From positions 290,535-354,534 of the forward strand of contig JBGAIB010000006.1 in the NCBI GenBank assembly GCA_044225825.1: a stretch of DNA of 64,000 bases. The letters are read 5' to 3'. The DNA is from Bog-950 sp044225825 (lineage in GTDB: Bacteria; Bacteroidota; Bacteroidia; Chitinophagales; LD1). Positions 52,993-61,614 of the stretch are shown one piece after another. The notes beneath the pieces are model-generated. The model saw only the letters and a list, made by a program, of their open reading frames with translations, was not told the DNA's origin and searched no databases. The translations under genes were made by a program, and so were the position numbers. Within the stretch, counting starts at the first letter, position 1; the number at the start of each line of letters is the position of its first letter.

Positions 52993-53409
52993 ATGAATAA
53001 GTTGCACATTGTATTGTTGCTTACAGTAGCCTTGGGTGTGGGCGTAATTATTGCTCAATCCGGGGATTATACAACCTACGCCAATTTCGGACAGGCAAAG
53101 GATAAAGCAGGCAAGGCTGTAAACGTAGTTGGTTACCTGGTAAAGGATAAGCAAATGGTTTACGACCCGAAGGTAAACCCCGATTACTTCTGCTTTTACA
53201 TGAGCGATAAAGAGGGCGTGCAAACCCAGGTAATTTACAAAGGCAGCAAACCCCAGGATTTTGAACGCAGCGAGCAATTAGTGGTAAAAGGCAAAATGGA
53301 AGGCGATGTTTTCCGCGCTTCCGAAATCAGCATGAAGTGCCCTTCCAAATACGTGAATGATAAAATTATTCTAAAGGAATCGGATTATACCGTAAAATCG
53401 CAGCTGTAA
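52993..53409 (+). CDS. ccmE: Cytochrome c maturation haem chaperone CcmE, CxxxY type
   Basis: 138 residues with an N-terminal membrane anchor (LHIVLLLTVALGVGVIIAQS) and an OB-fold periplasmic domain (KAVNVVGYLVKDKQMVYDP, EGVQTQVIYKGSKPQDFERS, EQLVVKGKMEGDVFRASEIS). The usual haem-binding HxxxY motif is replaced by Cys116-Pro-Ser-Lys-Tyr120 (MKCPSKYVND). Such CxxxY CcmE proteins are known from some anaerobic and archaeal lineages. It passes haem to the CcmF-type ligase encoded 50 bases downstream. Confidence 0.88.
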   Translation: MNKLHIVLLLTVALGVGVIIAQSGDYTTYANFGQAKDKAGKAVNVVGYLVKDKQMVYDPKVNPDYFCFYMSDKEGVQTQVIYKGSKPQDFERSEQLVVKGKMEGDVFRASEISMKCPSKYVNDKIILKESDYTVKSQL

Positions 53410-53459
53410 TTCTGTGTGGCAGGTTAACCTGCTGAAAAATAACAAGGAGATACGCTTCG

Positions 53460-56012
53460 ATGCTGCTAAATATATTCACTGATCGTTTTGGCTCAAACGG
53501 CTTTTTAGGCGAACACTTATGGATTGGCCATCTCGGCCACCTGTTTATTGTGCTTTGTATGGCAGCTTCACTGCTGTCCTTTATGGCTTACTTCGCGGCC
53601 GAGTTTTCTACAGATCAAACAAAAAAACGGCAGTGGCAAAAAATTGCCCGCACTGCATTCGTTACCCAAAGCGCATCCATCTTTGGTGTGTTTGTACTGC
53701 TTTTTATTATGATCCTCAGCCACCGGTTCGAGTATCATTATGCCTGGCGCCACTCCTCCCTCGATCTACCGATTAAATACATCATTTCCAGTTTTTGGGA
53801 AGGGCAGGAGGGTAGTTTTCTCCTTTGGATGTTCTGGATTGCTGTGATGGGCCTGGTGGGCATTTTCACGCTTAAAAACTACGAACATCCTGTTTTAGGA
53901 GTAGTATCCTTAACGCAGGTGTTTTTGGCCAGCATGGTATTGGGTGTTTATGTGTTCGGTTTTAAATTGGGTAGCAGTCCTTTTATTCTGTTACGTCATC
54001 AGCTGAACCTGCAGGAAATGGCCCCTGTGGTATTTGCCGACCCCGATAAACTGCACCACTACCTCGACTTTATAAAGGATGGGAACGGCCTCAACATTCT
54101 GTTGCAAAACTACTGGATGACCATTCACCCGCCTGTGTTGTTCCTGGGCTTTGCTTCTACGGTTTTTCCATTTGCTTTTGCCGTTGGCAGTTTGCTGCGC
54201 CGCGATTGGGATGGCTGGATAAAAGCCGTTATGCCCTGGGCATTATTCAGCATTGCTGTATTGGGTACTGGTATTTTAATGGGCGGCGCCTGGGCGTATG
54301 AGTCGCTTAGCTTTGGCGGCTTTTGGGCCTGGGACCCGGTTGAGAACATGAGCTTTGTGCCCTGGTTGATGGTAGTGGCCGGCCTGCATACTGCACTGGT
54401 TTATCGCTATACCAAACATTCACTCATCAGCACCTACGTATTCTTTATACTGGGTTTTGTGCTGGTGCTGTATTCTACCTACTTAACCCGCAGTGGTCGC
54501 TTAGGCGACACTTCCGTGCACTCTTTTACTGATGATGGATTGGAGCCGCAATTGCTGGCTTACCTTTTCTTCTTCATCGTTGGTTCCTTTACGCTGCTCT
54601 TGATCCGGGTTTTCCGCGGACAAATCACTTCGCCTAAAAAGGAAGAAGAGTTCAAAAGCCGCGAGTTCTGGATGTTCATCGGTTCGCTGGTGCTGTTGCT
54701 CAGTGCCGTGCAAATGACCTTCACCACTTCCATCCCGGTTTGGAACCTCCTGTTTTTCGAAAAGTGGCATGTGTTTAAGGATAAAATCGCCCCGCCCGAA
54801 AACGCTGTAGAACACTACAACTCCATTCAGATTTGGTTGGGTATAATGGTAGCGCTTTTATCAGGTGTAGTACAGTATTTCAGCTACAAAACGGGTCGTT
54901 TGTCTTCTTCCGCTAAATGGGCCGGCATTACTTTCGGTCTATCCGTATTGCTTTCTATTGTTATTGCACTGCTGGCTCAAATTGGGTTTACCCAGCATTA
55001 TGTGGTCGATCTTTCTGCCGTATCACAAAAGCTGTATTTCTCATTCAATTTTGTTTCAGCCTATTATCTGCTATTGCTTTCAGGCATTTATGCGGTAATA
55101 GCCAACCTGGGTTATTTGCTGCTGGTAGTAAAAGGTAATATCAAGCTATCAGGTGGAAGTATAGCACACGTTGGGTTTGGCATTTTTGTTATTGGTGCGC
55201 TTATATCCCAGGGCAAAAAAGAAGTGATCTCTACCGGAGGCGTGCCTATTCAAAGTTTTGATGCAAAAGAAAAAGCAGAGAACATCCTGTTGATGAAGGA
55301 CAGCGCCGATATAATGGGCAATTACCTGGTTACCTACAAAGGCTCCGAAATGGTTGGCAAAAGCACCTTTTACAAAGTGCAATATCAGCGTCGCGATAGC
55401 GCCGGCAACCCCGAAAGTTTTGAACTGCGCCCCGAGGCCAGCTTAATGAAAGGCGGTAACCTGAATGCCAACCCCGACACCAAACATTACCTTACTCGCG
55501 ATGTATTTACACACATCACCTCCGTGCCCGACAACACCAACCTGCGCGATAGTACAGGTATAGCCGAGGTCGCATTAAACGATTCGTTCCGGTTCCGCAT
55601 GTATACCGTGCATATCGATTCTTTTAATACGCACCCTAAACTGCCCGAAGGCTACGAAACCGAAGGCAAGCTTATTGTGGGTGTAAACGTGCATATCAAA
55701 ACCATTGATGATAATGTGTATACAGCGCAACCGGTATTTGTAATTGATATGAAGAATGGTAACACGGTATCCTCTATCCCTGCCGAAATGCCTGTGCTCG
55801 ATTTATCGTTCGATGTGCAGCGCATCGATCCTACCAGTCATAAGCTAACAGTCGTAGCCCGTTACAAGGAACGCCCGCTGGATTATATCGTTATGAAGGC
55901 CATTGTTTTCCCATATATCAAACTGGTTTGGTTAGGTGGTATCATCACATTCCTGGGTGCCCTTATAAGCATGGTGCGCCGCTGGCTGGAGAACAAAAAG
56001 GCCGCCGCCTAA
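53460..56012 (+). CDS. ccmF: Cytochrome c assembly protein, CcmF type
   Basis: 850 residues, polytopic inner-membrane haem lyase. The WWD haem-handling motif is present as GGFWAWDPVENMSFVPWL (Trp289, Trp291, Asp292). Earlier conserved parts include WEGQEGSFLLWMFWIAVMG and NYWMTIHPPVLFLGFAS. Later segments include YSTYLTRSGRLGDTSVHSFT. A large periplasmic domain follows near residues 590-810 (GKKEVISTGGVPIQSFDAKE, then LTRDVFTHITSVPDNTNLRD), and a last membrane helix sits at the C-terminus. It follows ccmE by 50 bases; other ccm genes are outside the window. Confidence 0.93.
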   Translation: MLLNIFTDRFGSNGFLGEHLWIGHLGHLFIVLCMAASLLSFMAYFAAEFSTDQTKKRQWQKIARTAFVTQSASIFGVFVLLFIMILSHRFEYHYAWRHSSLDLPIKYIISSFWEGQEGSFLLWMFWIAVMGLVGIFTLKNYEHPVLGVVSLTQVFLASMVLGVYVFGFKLGSSPFILLRHQLNLQEMAPVVFADPDKLHHYLDFIKDGNGLNILLQNYWMTIHPPVLFLGFASTVFPFAFAVGSLLRRDWDGWIKAVMPWALFSIAVLGTGILMGGAWAYESLSFGGFWAWDPVENMSFVPWLMVVAGLHTALVYRYTKHSLISTYVFFILGFVLVLYSTYLTRSGRLGDTSVHSFTDDGLEPQLLAYLFFFIVGSFTLLLIRVFRGQITSPKKEEEFKSREFWMFIGSLVLLLSAVQMTFTTSIPVWNLLFFEKWHVFKDKIAPPENAVEHYNSIQIWLGIMVALLSGVVQYFSYKTGRLSSSAKWAGITFGLSVLLSIVIALLAQIGFTQHYVVDLSAVSQKLYFSFNFVSAYYLLLLSGIYAVIANLGYLLLVVKGNIKLSGGSIAHVGFGIFVIGALISQGKKEVISTGGVPIQSFDAKEKAENILLMKDSADIMGNYLVTYKGSEMVGKSTFYKVQYQRRDSAGNPESFELRPEASLMKGGNLNANPDTKHYLTRDVFTHITSVPDNTNLRDSTGIAEVALNDSFRFRMYTVHIDSFNTHPKLPEGYETEGKLIVGVNVHIKTIDDNVYTAQPVFVIDMKNGNTVSSIPAEMPVLDLSFDVQRIDPTSHKLTVVARYKERPLDYIVMKAIVFPYIKLVWLGGIITFLGALISMVRRWLENKKAAA

Positions 56013-56087
56013 CGAAATACCCACATTCCGTTTACCCCCATTGTTAAGCCCGTAAACACGTTTAATTTCGTTGGCATTATACATGCT

Positions 56088-56606
56088 ATGGCAAAAAAAA
56101 TGAACGTTGCTACCTTCACCCGGAGGGCCTACAGAAAAAAGAAAGAATTATCGAAATTCCTGCGCAAGCTGGGCAAATCAAAAAAACGCAGCCTTACTGC
56201 TATTGCCCATAAAGCCGATAAAGAAATGTGGCAGGAAGTAGATTGCCTGGCTTGTGGCAATTGCTGCAAAAAAATGACCCCAACCTACTCTAAAAAGGAC
56301 ATCAACCGTATCTCCGCCCATCTCGGTATGACCTACAAAGAGTTTTACGACAAGTGGCTGGAAACCGACGATAACAATGATATTATCAACAAACTGCGTC
56401 CGTGTCAGTTCTTGGGCAAAAACAACAAGTGCAGCATTTACGCTATCCGCCCTACCGACTGTGCCGAATTTCCGCACAGCAACCGCAAGGATGTGATGTA
56501 TCAGGTGCGCGAAAAAACATTCGAAAACAACCTTGCCTACTGTCCCGCCACCTTAATATTTGTGGAGAAATTGAAAGCAGCCGTTGAAGCTGCTGAGGTA
56601 TTATAA
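56088..56606 (+). CDS. YkgJ-family cysteine cluster protein
   Basis: 172 residues. The Fe-S/zinc cysteine cluster reads EVDCLACGNCCKKMTPTYSK, LRPCQFLGKNNKCSIYAIRP, DCAEFPH, with a last Cys in LAYCPATLIF: the C-x2-C-x2-CC...C...C...RP-x-x-C pattern of the YkgJ/UPF0153 family. The role is unclear; metal or Fe-S binding and redox maturation have been proposed. A basic N-terminal extension (TFTRRAYRKKKELSKFLRKL) is unusual in its charge. It precedes cystathionine beta-synthase by 34 bases. Confidence 0.85.
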   Translation: MAKKMNVATFTRRAYRKKKELSKFLRKLGKSKKRSLTAIAHKADKEMWQEVDCLACGNCCKKMTPTYSKKDINRISAHLGMTYKEFYDKWLETDDNNDIINKLRPCQFLGKNNKCSIYAIRPTDCAEFPHSNRKDVMYQVREKTFENNLAYCPATLIFVEKLKAAVEAAEVL

Positions 56607-56640
56607 CAACAGCGCAGTATGCGCGCAAACATCACGGTAT

Positions 56641-58002
56641 ATGCAATACTACAACAACATAGTGGAAACCATCGGCGATACGCCCCTGGTTAAGCTCAAT
56701 AAAATAACGAAAGATATTCCCGGTCTGTTTTTAGCCAAGGTGGAGTATTTCAATCCCGGTAACTCGGTAAAGGACCGCATCGGCATTAAAATGGTGCTGG
56801 ATGCCGAAGAAAAAGGCCTGTTGAAGCCCGGTGGTACTATCATTGAATGTACCAGCGGCAACACCGGCATGGGCCTGGCATTGGCAGCCGTAGTGCGTGG
56901 CTACAAATGTATTTTTACAACTACCGATAAGCAGAGCAAAGGCAAACTGGATATCCTGCGTGCATTAGGCGCCGAGGTAATCGTATGCCCAACCAATGTA
57001 GACCCCGAGGATCCGCGATCTTACTATTCCGTTGCCCGCCGCCTGGCAAAAGAAATACCCAACAGCGTGCATATGAATCAGTACGATAACCTTAGTAATC
57101 GTACGGCGCACTACGAATCTACCGGCCCCGAAATTTGGGAACAAACCGAAGGCAAAATCACGCATTACGTAACTACCATCGGCACCGGTGGTACTGTCAT
57201 GGGTGTGGCCATGTATTTAAAAGAAAAGAACCCCAACATTAAAGTATACGGCATCGACGTATACGGCTCGTTGCTTAAAAAATTCCACGATACCGGCGAA
57301 CTGGATATGGGCGAAGTATATCCGTATGTTACCGAAGGTATAGGAGAGGACTTTGTGCCCCAGAACTACGACATGAAGTATATCGACCACATCGAACAGG
57401 TAACCGATAAGGATGGCGCTATTATGGCCCGCCGCCTGGCGCGCGAGGAAGGTATCTTCTGTGGGTACAGTGCCGGTACGGTTATGCAGGGGCTGGTTCA
57501 ATTGAAGGATAAGTTCGGCAAGGATGACGTAGTAGTGATCATACTGCACGACCACGGCAGCCGGTATGTAGCCAAAATTTACAACGACGAATGGATGCGC
57601 GAGCGCGGCTTTTTAACCGATGAGCCGGTTACTGCAAAAATGATTGTAGAGCGTAAACAGATCAAAGAACTGGTGGCAGCCACTGTTAGCGATACTGTAG
57701 CTTCTGCCTTCAAAAAAATGAAGGATATGAACCTTACCCAGTTGCCGGTAATGGATGGCAACACAATAGTGGGAAGCCTTACCGAGCACACCATCCTGCA
57801 ACTGTTGATGGATAACCCCGTACACCGCGAAGATGAAGTGGGCAAAGTTATGGGCCGCCCGTTTCCACAGGTGGATCTTACCGCTACAGCATCCGATATT
57901 TCCAAACACATCTCGAAGGAGAACACCGCCGTGCTGGTTAAAACCAACGCAGGCTCTTACAGCATTATTACCGAGTTCGATTTGATCGAAGCTATGGCTT
58001 AA
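56641..58002 (+). CDS. Cystathionine beta-synthase with C-terminal CBS domain pair
   Basis: 453 residues from the ATG at 56641 (MQYYNNIVETIGDTPLVKLN). The PLP enzyme core (about residues 1-320) has Lys44 in NPGNSVKDRIGIKM, the CTSGNTGMGLALAAV substrate loop, TIGTGGTVMGVAMYLKEKNP, and GIFCGYSAGTVMQG. Two CBS domains (about 335-453: MKDMNLTQLPVMDGNTIVGS, LVKTNAGSYSIITEFDLIEA) probably sense a nucleotide or S-adenosylmethionine. There is no N-terminal haem domain. The enzyme joins homocysteine and serine in transsulfuration, or may act as cysteine synthase. It converges on the next gene with a 3-base gap. Confidence 0.9.
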   Translation: MQYYNNIVETIGDTPLVKLNKITKDIPGLFLAKVEYFNPGNSVKDRIGIKMVLDAEEKGLLKPGGTIIECTSGNTGMGLALAAVVRGYKCIFTTTDKQSKGKLDILRALGAEVIVCPTNVDPEDPRSYYSVARRLAKEIPNSVHMNQYDNLSNRTAHYESTGPEIWEQTEGKITHYVTTIGTGGTVMGVAMYLKEKNPNIKVYGIDVYGSLLKKFHDTGELDMGEVYPYVTEGIGEDFVPQNYDMKYIDHIEQVTDKDGAIMARRLAREEGIFCGYSAGTVMQGLVQLKDKFGKDDVVVIILHDHGSRYVAKIYNDEWMRERGFLTDEPVTAKMIVERKQIKELVAATVSDTVASAFKKMKDMNLTQLPVMDGNTIVGSLTEHTILQLLMDNPVHREDEVGKVMGRPFPQVDLTATASDISKHISKENTAVLVKTNAGSYSIITEFDLIEAMA

Positions 58003-58005
58003 GGC

Positions 58006-58722
58006 CTAGCCCGGTAAATCGATAGTATATGTAAAACTGTAATGCAGGTCAAAAGGCTGGGTAATACCATTAACGGTGTAAACACCTTTAACCTCCTCCA
58101 GTCTAACTACATCCTGTAGCTTTAATTTCCGTATTGCAGCTTTCATGTCAGGCGTAAAAGTGCCATCAGCCGATTCATACACGCGGTCGCCAATGCGCAA
58201 TTTAAAGGAGCGCAGTGCTACATTCTTATGCGTAAAACTGCCGGTATTAAAGCTTAATTCTTCGGCTCCCAGCAAATCCTCCCGGGTAATGCTCAACCTG
58301 GTATCCAGTAGTTTGTTCCCTGCTTTCAATAGGTCGTAATCATAGTAAGGCGAAGGCAGTTTCTGCACAAGGCTTAGCTTACGCTCTACCACCACCACAT
58401 TGCCGGCCGTATCAACCGCACTCACTTTTAAGGCAACTTCATGTTCATCACGGTTGCTCCAGCTAACATTTAAGTCAAAGCCGGTATTTTGCTTCTGCAA
58501 ACAACGGCCGCCATCCATCTCCACTTTCGTAATCAGCAATAGCGGTGCACCGGTAAGTTCAAAATGGTAATCCTGGTTGTAGTAGAGCACAGTGGCATCG
58601 GGTGTTAGGCTTACTTGCGGGGTATTGTGCACCGGTAAAGGGGCATTATCCGCCGGCGCAGAGGTCGCTCCGGGTTTAGCCAATACACTGATGGGTACGA
58701 GTAACAGGAAGATGTATTTCAT
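58006..58722 (-). CDS. Secreted two-domain protein, GldM C-terminal-like (paralog 4)
   Basis: 238 residues with a short signal peptide (MKYIFLLLVPISVLA). I see two Ig-like halves: residues about 30-125 (VSLTPDATVLYYNQDYHFEL, VAVDTAGN-type, VVVERKLSLVQKLPSPYYDY) and 130-238 (SITREDLLGAEELSFNTGSF, NVALRSFKLRIGDRVYESAD, FTPDMKAAIRKLKLQDVVRL, EEVKGVYTVNGITQPFDLHY). The order start-loop-FKLRIGD-x-GTF-x-LK-x-D-VRLEEVKG resembles the periplasmic C-terminal domains of the T9SS motor protein GldM, but without its membrane part. This is by-eye similarity; the assignment is tentative. Confidence 0.6.
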   Translation of the reverse strand: MKYIFLLLVPISVLAKPGATSAPADNAPLPVHNTPQVSLTPDATVLYYNQDYHFELTGAPLLLITKVEMDGGRCLQKQNTGFDLNVSWSNRDEHEVALKVSAVDTAGNVVVVERKLSLVQKLPSPYYDYDLLKAGNKLLDTRLSITREDLLGAEELSFNTGSFTHKNVALRSFKLRIGDRVYESADGTFTPDMKAAIRKLKLQDVVRLEEVKGVYTVNGITQPFDLHYSFTYTIDLPG

Positions 58723-58826
58723 AAGGATGGGTTTGTTTTGTAACGTGTTCCCCGCCCGGATATTTCGGCTGCACGCTGCCTTAACATACTGCAGTAACTT
58801 ATGCTTACTATTGTAGGGTTTTACGT

Positions 58827-59612
58827 ATGCCGCTTATCACTTCTACCGATCAAATGGGGCGTTTATTACAAATGCCTGATTATCCGAAGCGTATCGTTTC
58901 GTTGGTGCCTTCCCAAACTGAATTTTTGGTAGACATTGGCCTGGAACCCTACTTGGTGGGCATCACCCGTTTTTGTATCCATCCCGCTGGCTTAACCCAA
59001 CGTCTTCCCCTGGTTGGCGGCACCAAACGTTTCGATTTTGAAACAATAGCCTCCCTCAAGCCCGATTTAATCATCGGCAACAAAGAAGAAAACTACGCCG
59101 AAGGCATAGCCGAACTGGAGCAGCATTATCCGGTATGGATGAGCGATATCCTTACGTTAAACGATGCCCTGGCTATGATGCTGGAGCTGGGCCGCATAAC
59201 GGACCGTTTACCGCAGGCAGAAGCCATCACGGGGGCTATCAGGTTTAATCCCCCTGCTGCTTCCTCCACGGCAGCCTACTTCATCTGGCGCAAGCCTTAC
59301 ATGGTGGCTGCAAATAATACGTTTATTAATGAGATGCTGCATTGCTTTGGTGTTGCCAACGCATTTGCCGGTTTAACGCGGTATCCCGAAATAAGCCTGG
59401 AGGATTTAGCACAGGCAAACCCCGACTTCATCTTTCTCTCTTCCGAACCCTACGCCTTCGGCGAAAAGCACTTCGAAGAGTTCCGGGAGGTATGCCCACG
59501 GGCAAAAGTAGTATTGGTGGATGGCGAAATGTTTAGTTGGTATGGCAGCAGATTGCGATGGGCGGCAGCCTACTTTACGGAATTACGCAAACAACTGGGC
59601 ATGCCCCTTTAA
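58827..59612 (+). CDS. BtuF-like helical-backbone metal/cobamide receptor without leader
   Basis: 261 residues: QMPDYPKRIVSLVPSQTEFL, YLVGITRFCIHPAGL, RLPLVGGTKRFDFETIASLK, PDLIIGNKEENYAEGIAELE, and VLVDGEMFSWYGSRLRWAAA match class III periplasmic binding proteins of the BtuF/FepB fold with the long helical backbone. There is no signal peptide or lipobox, so it would stay in the cytosol unless the true start is different. No ABC permease or ATPase gene is nearby. It splits the minus-strand secreted-protein cluster and overlaps the next gene end by four bases in a tail-to-tail manner. Confidence 0.82.
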   Translation: MPLITSTDQMGRLLQMPDYPKRIVSLVPSQTEFLVDIGLEPYLVGITRFCIHPAGLTQRLPLVGGTKRFDFETIASLKPDLIIGNKEENYAEGIAELEQHYPVWMSDILTLNDALAMMLELGRITDRLPQAEAITGAIRFNPPAASSTAAYFIWRKPYMVAANNTFINEMLHCFGVANAFAGLTRYPEISLEDLAQANPDFIFLSSEPYAFGEKHFEEFREVCPRAKVVLVDGEMFSWYGSRLRWAAAYFTELRKQLGMPL

Positions 59613-60334
59613 TCGGCATAAATCACAATCCGGTTCCAGATCACCTTTTTGGTTTTGCCCAGCATGGCATCCACTTTTATATAAACCGGTGTAGGGTCCT
59701 TTATCTTTTTTAGCTCCCGCATGGCATCCGAAGTAATCGTATCGCCCGGCGAAACATATTGTTTGCCTTCCTTTTCGTAAAGGGTTACAGTTACACCCTT
59801 AATCTCCATCTTGTTCATGTTCGCCTCGTTATCATACATGCTGATAACCGGTTGCTTATCGGTAAACAGGTTTTTAGGATACGGGCGGTTCCGCTCTAAA
59901 CCAACCTTCTCGTTGATAAACATCAGGTTGGTTTTAGGGTTGCTGATGATGGGAAACATCTTGGCAGGCACCTGAATGATAAATGGTTTTTGAAACAGGA
60001 AAATCCGCGAGCCGCTGATGCTGGTTACAATTACCCGTAGTATGGCGGTATCGTAATCGCCGTACTTGGTGCTGTTGGGTATTATCTTCAATACACTGTC
60101 GTTCTGTATAGCAAGACCTTTCTCAAACAAAAACTGCGAGATCTTGTATTCAGGGCTTACCCGTATTTTAAATTCGTACTCGGTTTTATTTACCAGCGTA
60201 TCAATCCGCGGCTTCATCCATATTTCGCTGCGGTTGTTCAGGGGTATAAACATTTCGCCATTTATCTTCTGGGCCCACAAGCCCGAAGCATACAGCATTA
60301 CCACTAAGGTGGTTATGTATTGGCGTATATGCAT
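59609..60334 (-). CDS. Secreted two-domain protein, GldM C-terminal-like (paralog 3)
   Basis: 241 residues with a signal peptide (MHIRQYITTLVVMLYASGLW ending AQ). Two Ig-like domains are seen: about 30-125 (EIWMKPRIDTLVNKTEYEFK, ILRVIVTSISGSRIFLFQKP, FIIQVPAKMFPII) and 130-241 (MFINEKVGLERNRPYPKNLF, MYDNEANMNKMEIKGVTVTL, YVSPGDTITSDAMRELKKIK, PVYIKVDAMLGKTKKVIWNR). The second domain keeps the strand order of the GldM_C-like unit seen in the neighbours (I-K-G-V-T-V ... G-D ... M-K/R-x-L ... V-Y-I-K-V-D-A). Function unknown; part of the ECF-sigma-linked cluster. Confidence 0.6.
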   Translation of the reverse strand: MHIRQYITTLVVMLYASGLWAQKINGEMFIPLNNRSEIWMKPRIDTLVNKTEYEFKIRVSPEYKISQFLFEKGLAIQNDSVLKIIPNSTKYGDYDTAILRVIVTSISGSRIFLFQKPFIIQVPAKMFPIISNPKTNLMFINEKVGLERNRPYPKNLFTDKQPVISMYDNEANMNKMEIKGVTVTLYEKEGKQYVSPGDTITSDAMRELKKIKDPTPVYIKVDAMLGKTKKVIWNRIVIYAD

Positions 60335-60467
60335 AAACCTCTTATATATACTTTCAACGAAATTTAGCGGAATAAGTTAGGCTCACCCTGGTAGGTTCCG
60401 TCTTATTGCCAACAATTACAAGGGTTGGGTTGTAAAGAATGGACAGCGCCTTGTAAAGCCGGGTCAT

Positions 60468-60863
60468 TTACCACCGCTGCCGCGGCTGGCGGATATAGAA
60501 GTTCTTCAGGTAAAACAACTCCATAGTGCCATCTTCCTTTTTACGGAACAGCTTCAGCATCCCTATACCCTCAAATTTACCCGTCATAAGTTCAATGTAT
60601 TTGCCTCCGCCATACAGCTTGTAGCGCATATTAAAGGTGCTGATGCTGTCGTATAAGCCCGCCGCTTCGCTAAAATCAAATACGCTCCCCATCATATAAA
60701 GGGTATCTACCCCGGCAAACAGGTTTAGCTTATACAGGCGCTGGTATTGCTTTTCGGCCTTTAGGCTATCTGCCGGTTTCTTCACTTTAAACACAAGGTC
60801 CTGTTGTGCCGGTAATACTTCCGCCGCCAGCAACAATATCCATATGGCTAAAACCGCTTTCAA
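60468..60863 (-). CDS. Short secreted protein, single-domain paralog of its neighbour (paralog 2)
   Basis: 131 residues with a signal peptide (MKAVLAIWILLLAAEVLPAQ). The mature part matches the first half of the protein encoded just upstream: VFKVKKPADSLKAEK against VFIVKAPDGMVKLSP; YKLNLFAGVDTLYM against FKLICAAGVQLDSVY; GMLKLFRKKEDGTMELFYLK against LLKLYKKLPDGKSRLVLVK. It stops after this domain (RQPRQRW), so it is a one-domain version. Its ATG overlaps the upstream stop by four bases, so the two are translated together. Function unknown. Confidence 0.65.
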   Translation of the reverse strand: MKAVLAIWILLLAAEVLPAQQDLVFKVKKPADSLKAEKQYQRLYKLNLFAGVDTLYMMGSVFDFSEAAGLYDSISTFNMRYKLYGGGKYIELMTGKFEGIGMLKLFRKKEDGTMELFYLKNFYIRQPRQRW

Positions 60864-61552
60864 AACTTCTGTATCTTATCGTTAATGATGTAAACGCGCA
60901 AAGTCCGGCTTAAGGTAAGTGTATCGCCCCTAACTACATAGCGTATGGCGGTAATGTTCAGGGTGCTGCCGTCGGGCAGGTGGTCCACCTTATCCTTCAT
61001 GGCGTAGGTAAGTTTATTGCCGGTAGCACTCAAGGTGTCCATAACGCCGTTCTGTACACTCTCCATCCTAAACGACACCACCGGATAGCTGATGCGTTTT
61101 AAGGCCTCCTCGGTGCTTATTGGCACATTTACAAACCCTTGCGCTACGGCCTTCATACTATAAATAGCGCTGTCGTTACTTACGCCATCCAGGTTGGGCG
61201 CCGGTTCACGAAATGTTTTTACACTAAATTGCTTTACAAGCACCAAACGGCTTTTACCATCAGGCAGCTTTTTATATAATTTCAGCAACGCAGTTTGTAA
61301 TTTGGTAGCTTTCAGCACTAGCTGACTATCGCGCAGCACAGCGCTGCCTCCGTTAAAGTATACCGAATCAAGCTGCACACCGGCTGCGCAAATGAGCTTA
61401 AACCGGCTGTTGATGTTCTTATACAACTCATCCGTTTCCGGACTCAGCTTTACCATGCCATCCGGTGCTTTTACTATAAAAACCGAATCCCCGCCCTGAG
61501 CTTGGGCGAGGAACGGTATCACCAGTACCAAATGCCAGAAAACTTTCATCAT
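60860..61552 (-). CDS. Secreted two-domain protein, GldM C-terminal-like (paralog 1)
   Basis: 230 residues with a signal peptide (MMKVFWHLVLVIPFLAQAQG). Domain one (about 20-105) is shared with the shorter downstream gene. Domain two (about 115-230) has NVPISTEEALKRISYPVVSF, RMESVQNGVMDTLSATGNKL, TYAMKDKVDHLPDGSTLNIT and AIRYVVRGDTLTLSRTLRVY, the strand plan I associate with the last GldM periplasmic domain (S-F-x-V/M ... G-N-x-F/L-T ... L-x-x-G-x-x-x-I-x-x-I). Four-base overlap with the next gene. It follows the membrane protein gene by 62 bases. Function unknown. Confidence 0.65.
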   Translation of the reverse strand: MMKVFWHLVLVIPFLAQAQGGDSVFIVKAPDGMVKLSPETDELYKNINSRFKLICAAGVQLDSVYFNGGSAVLRDSQLVLKATKLQTALLKLYKKLPDGKSRLVLVKQFSVKTFREPAPNLDGVSNDSAIYSMKAVAQGFVNVPISTEEALKRISYPVVSFRMESVQNGVMDTLSATGNKLTYAMKDKVDHLPDGSTLNITAIRYVVRGDTLTLSRTLRVYIINDKIQKF

Positions 61553-61614
61553 CCTCTTATAGCCGCTGCTACCCGGCCGGTATTAATAGTGTTCCCACAG
61601 TTTCAAAGCGGGTT

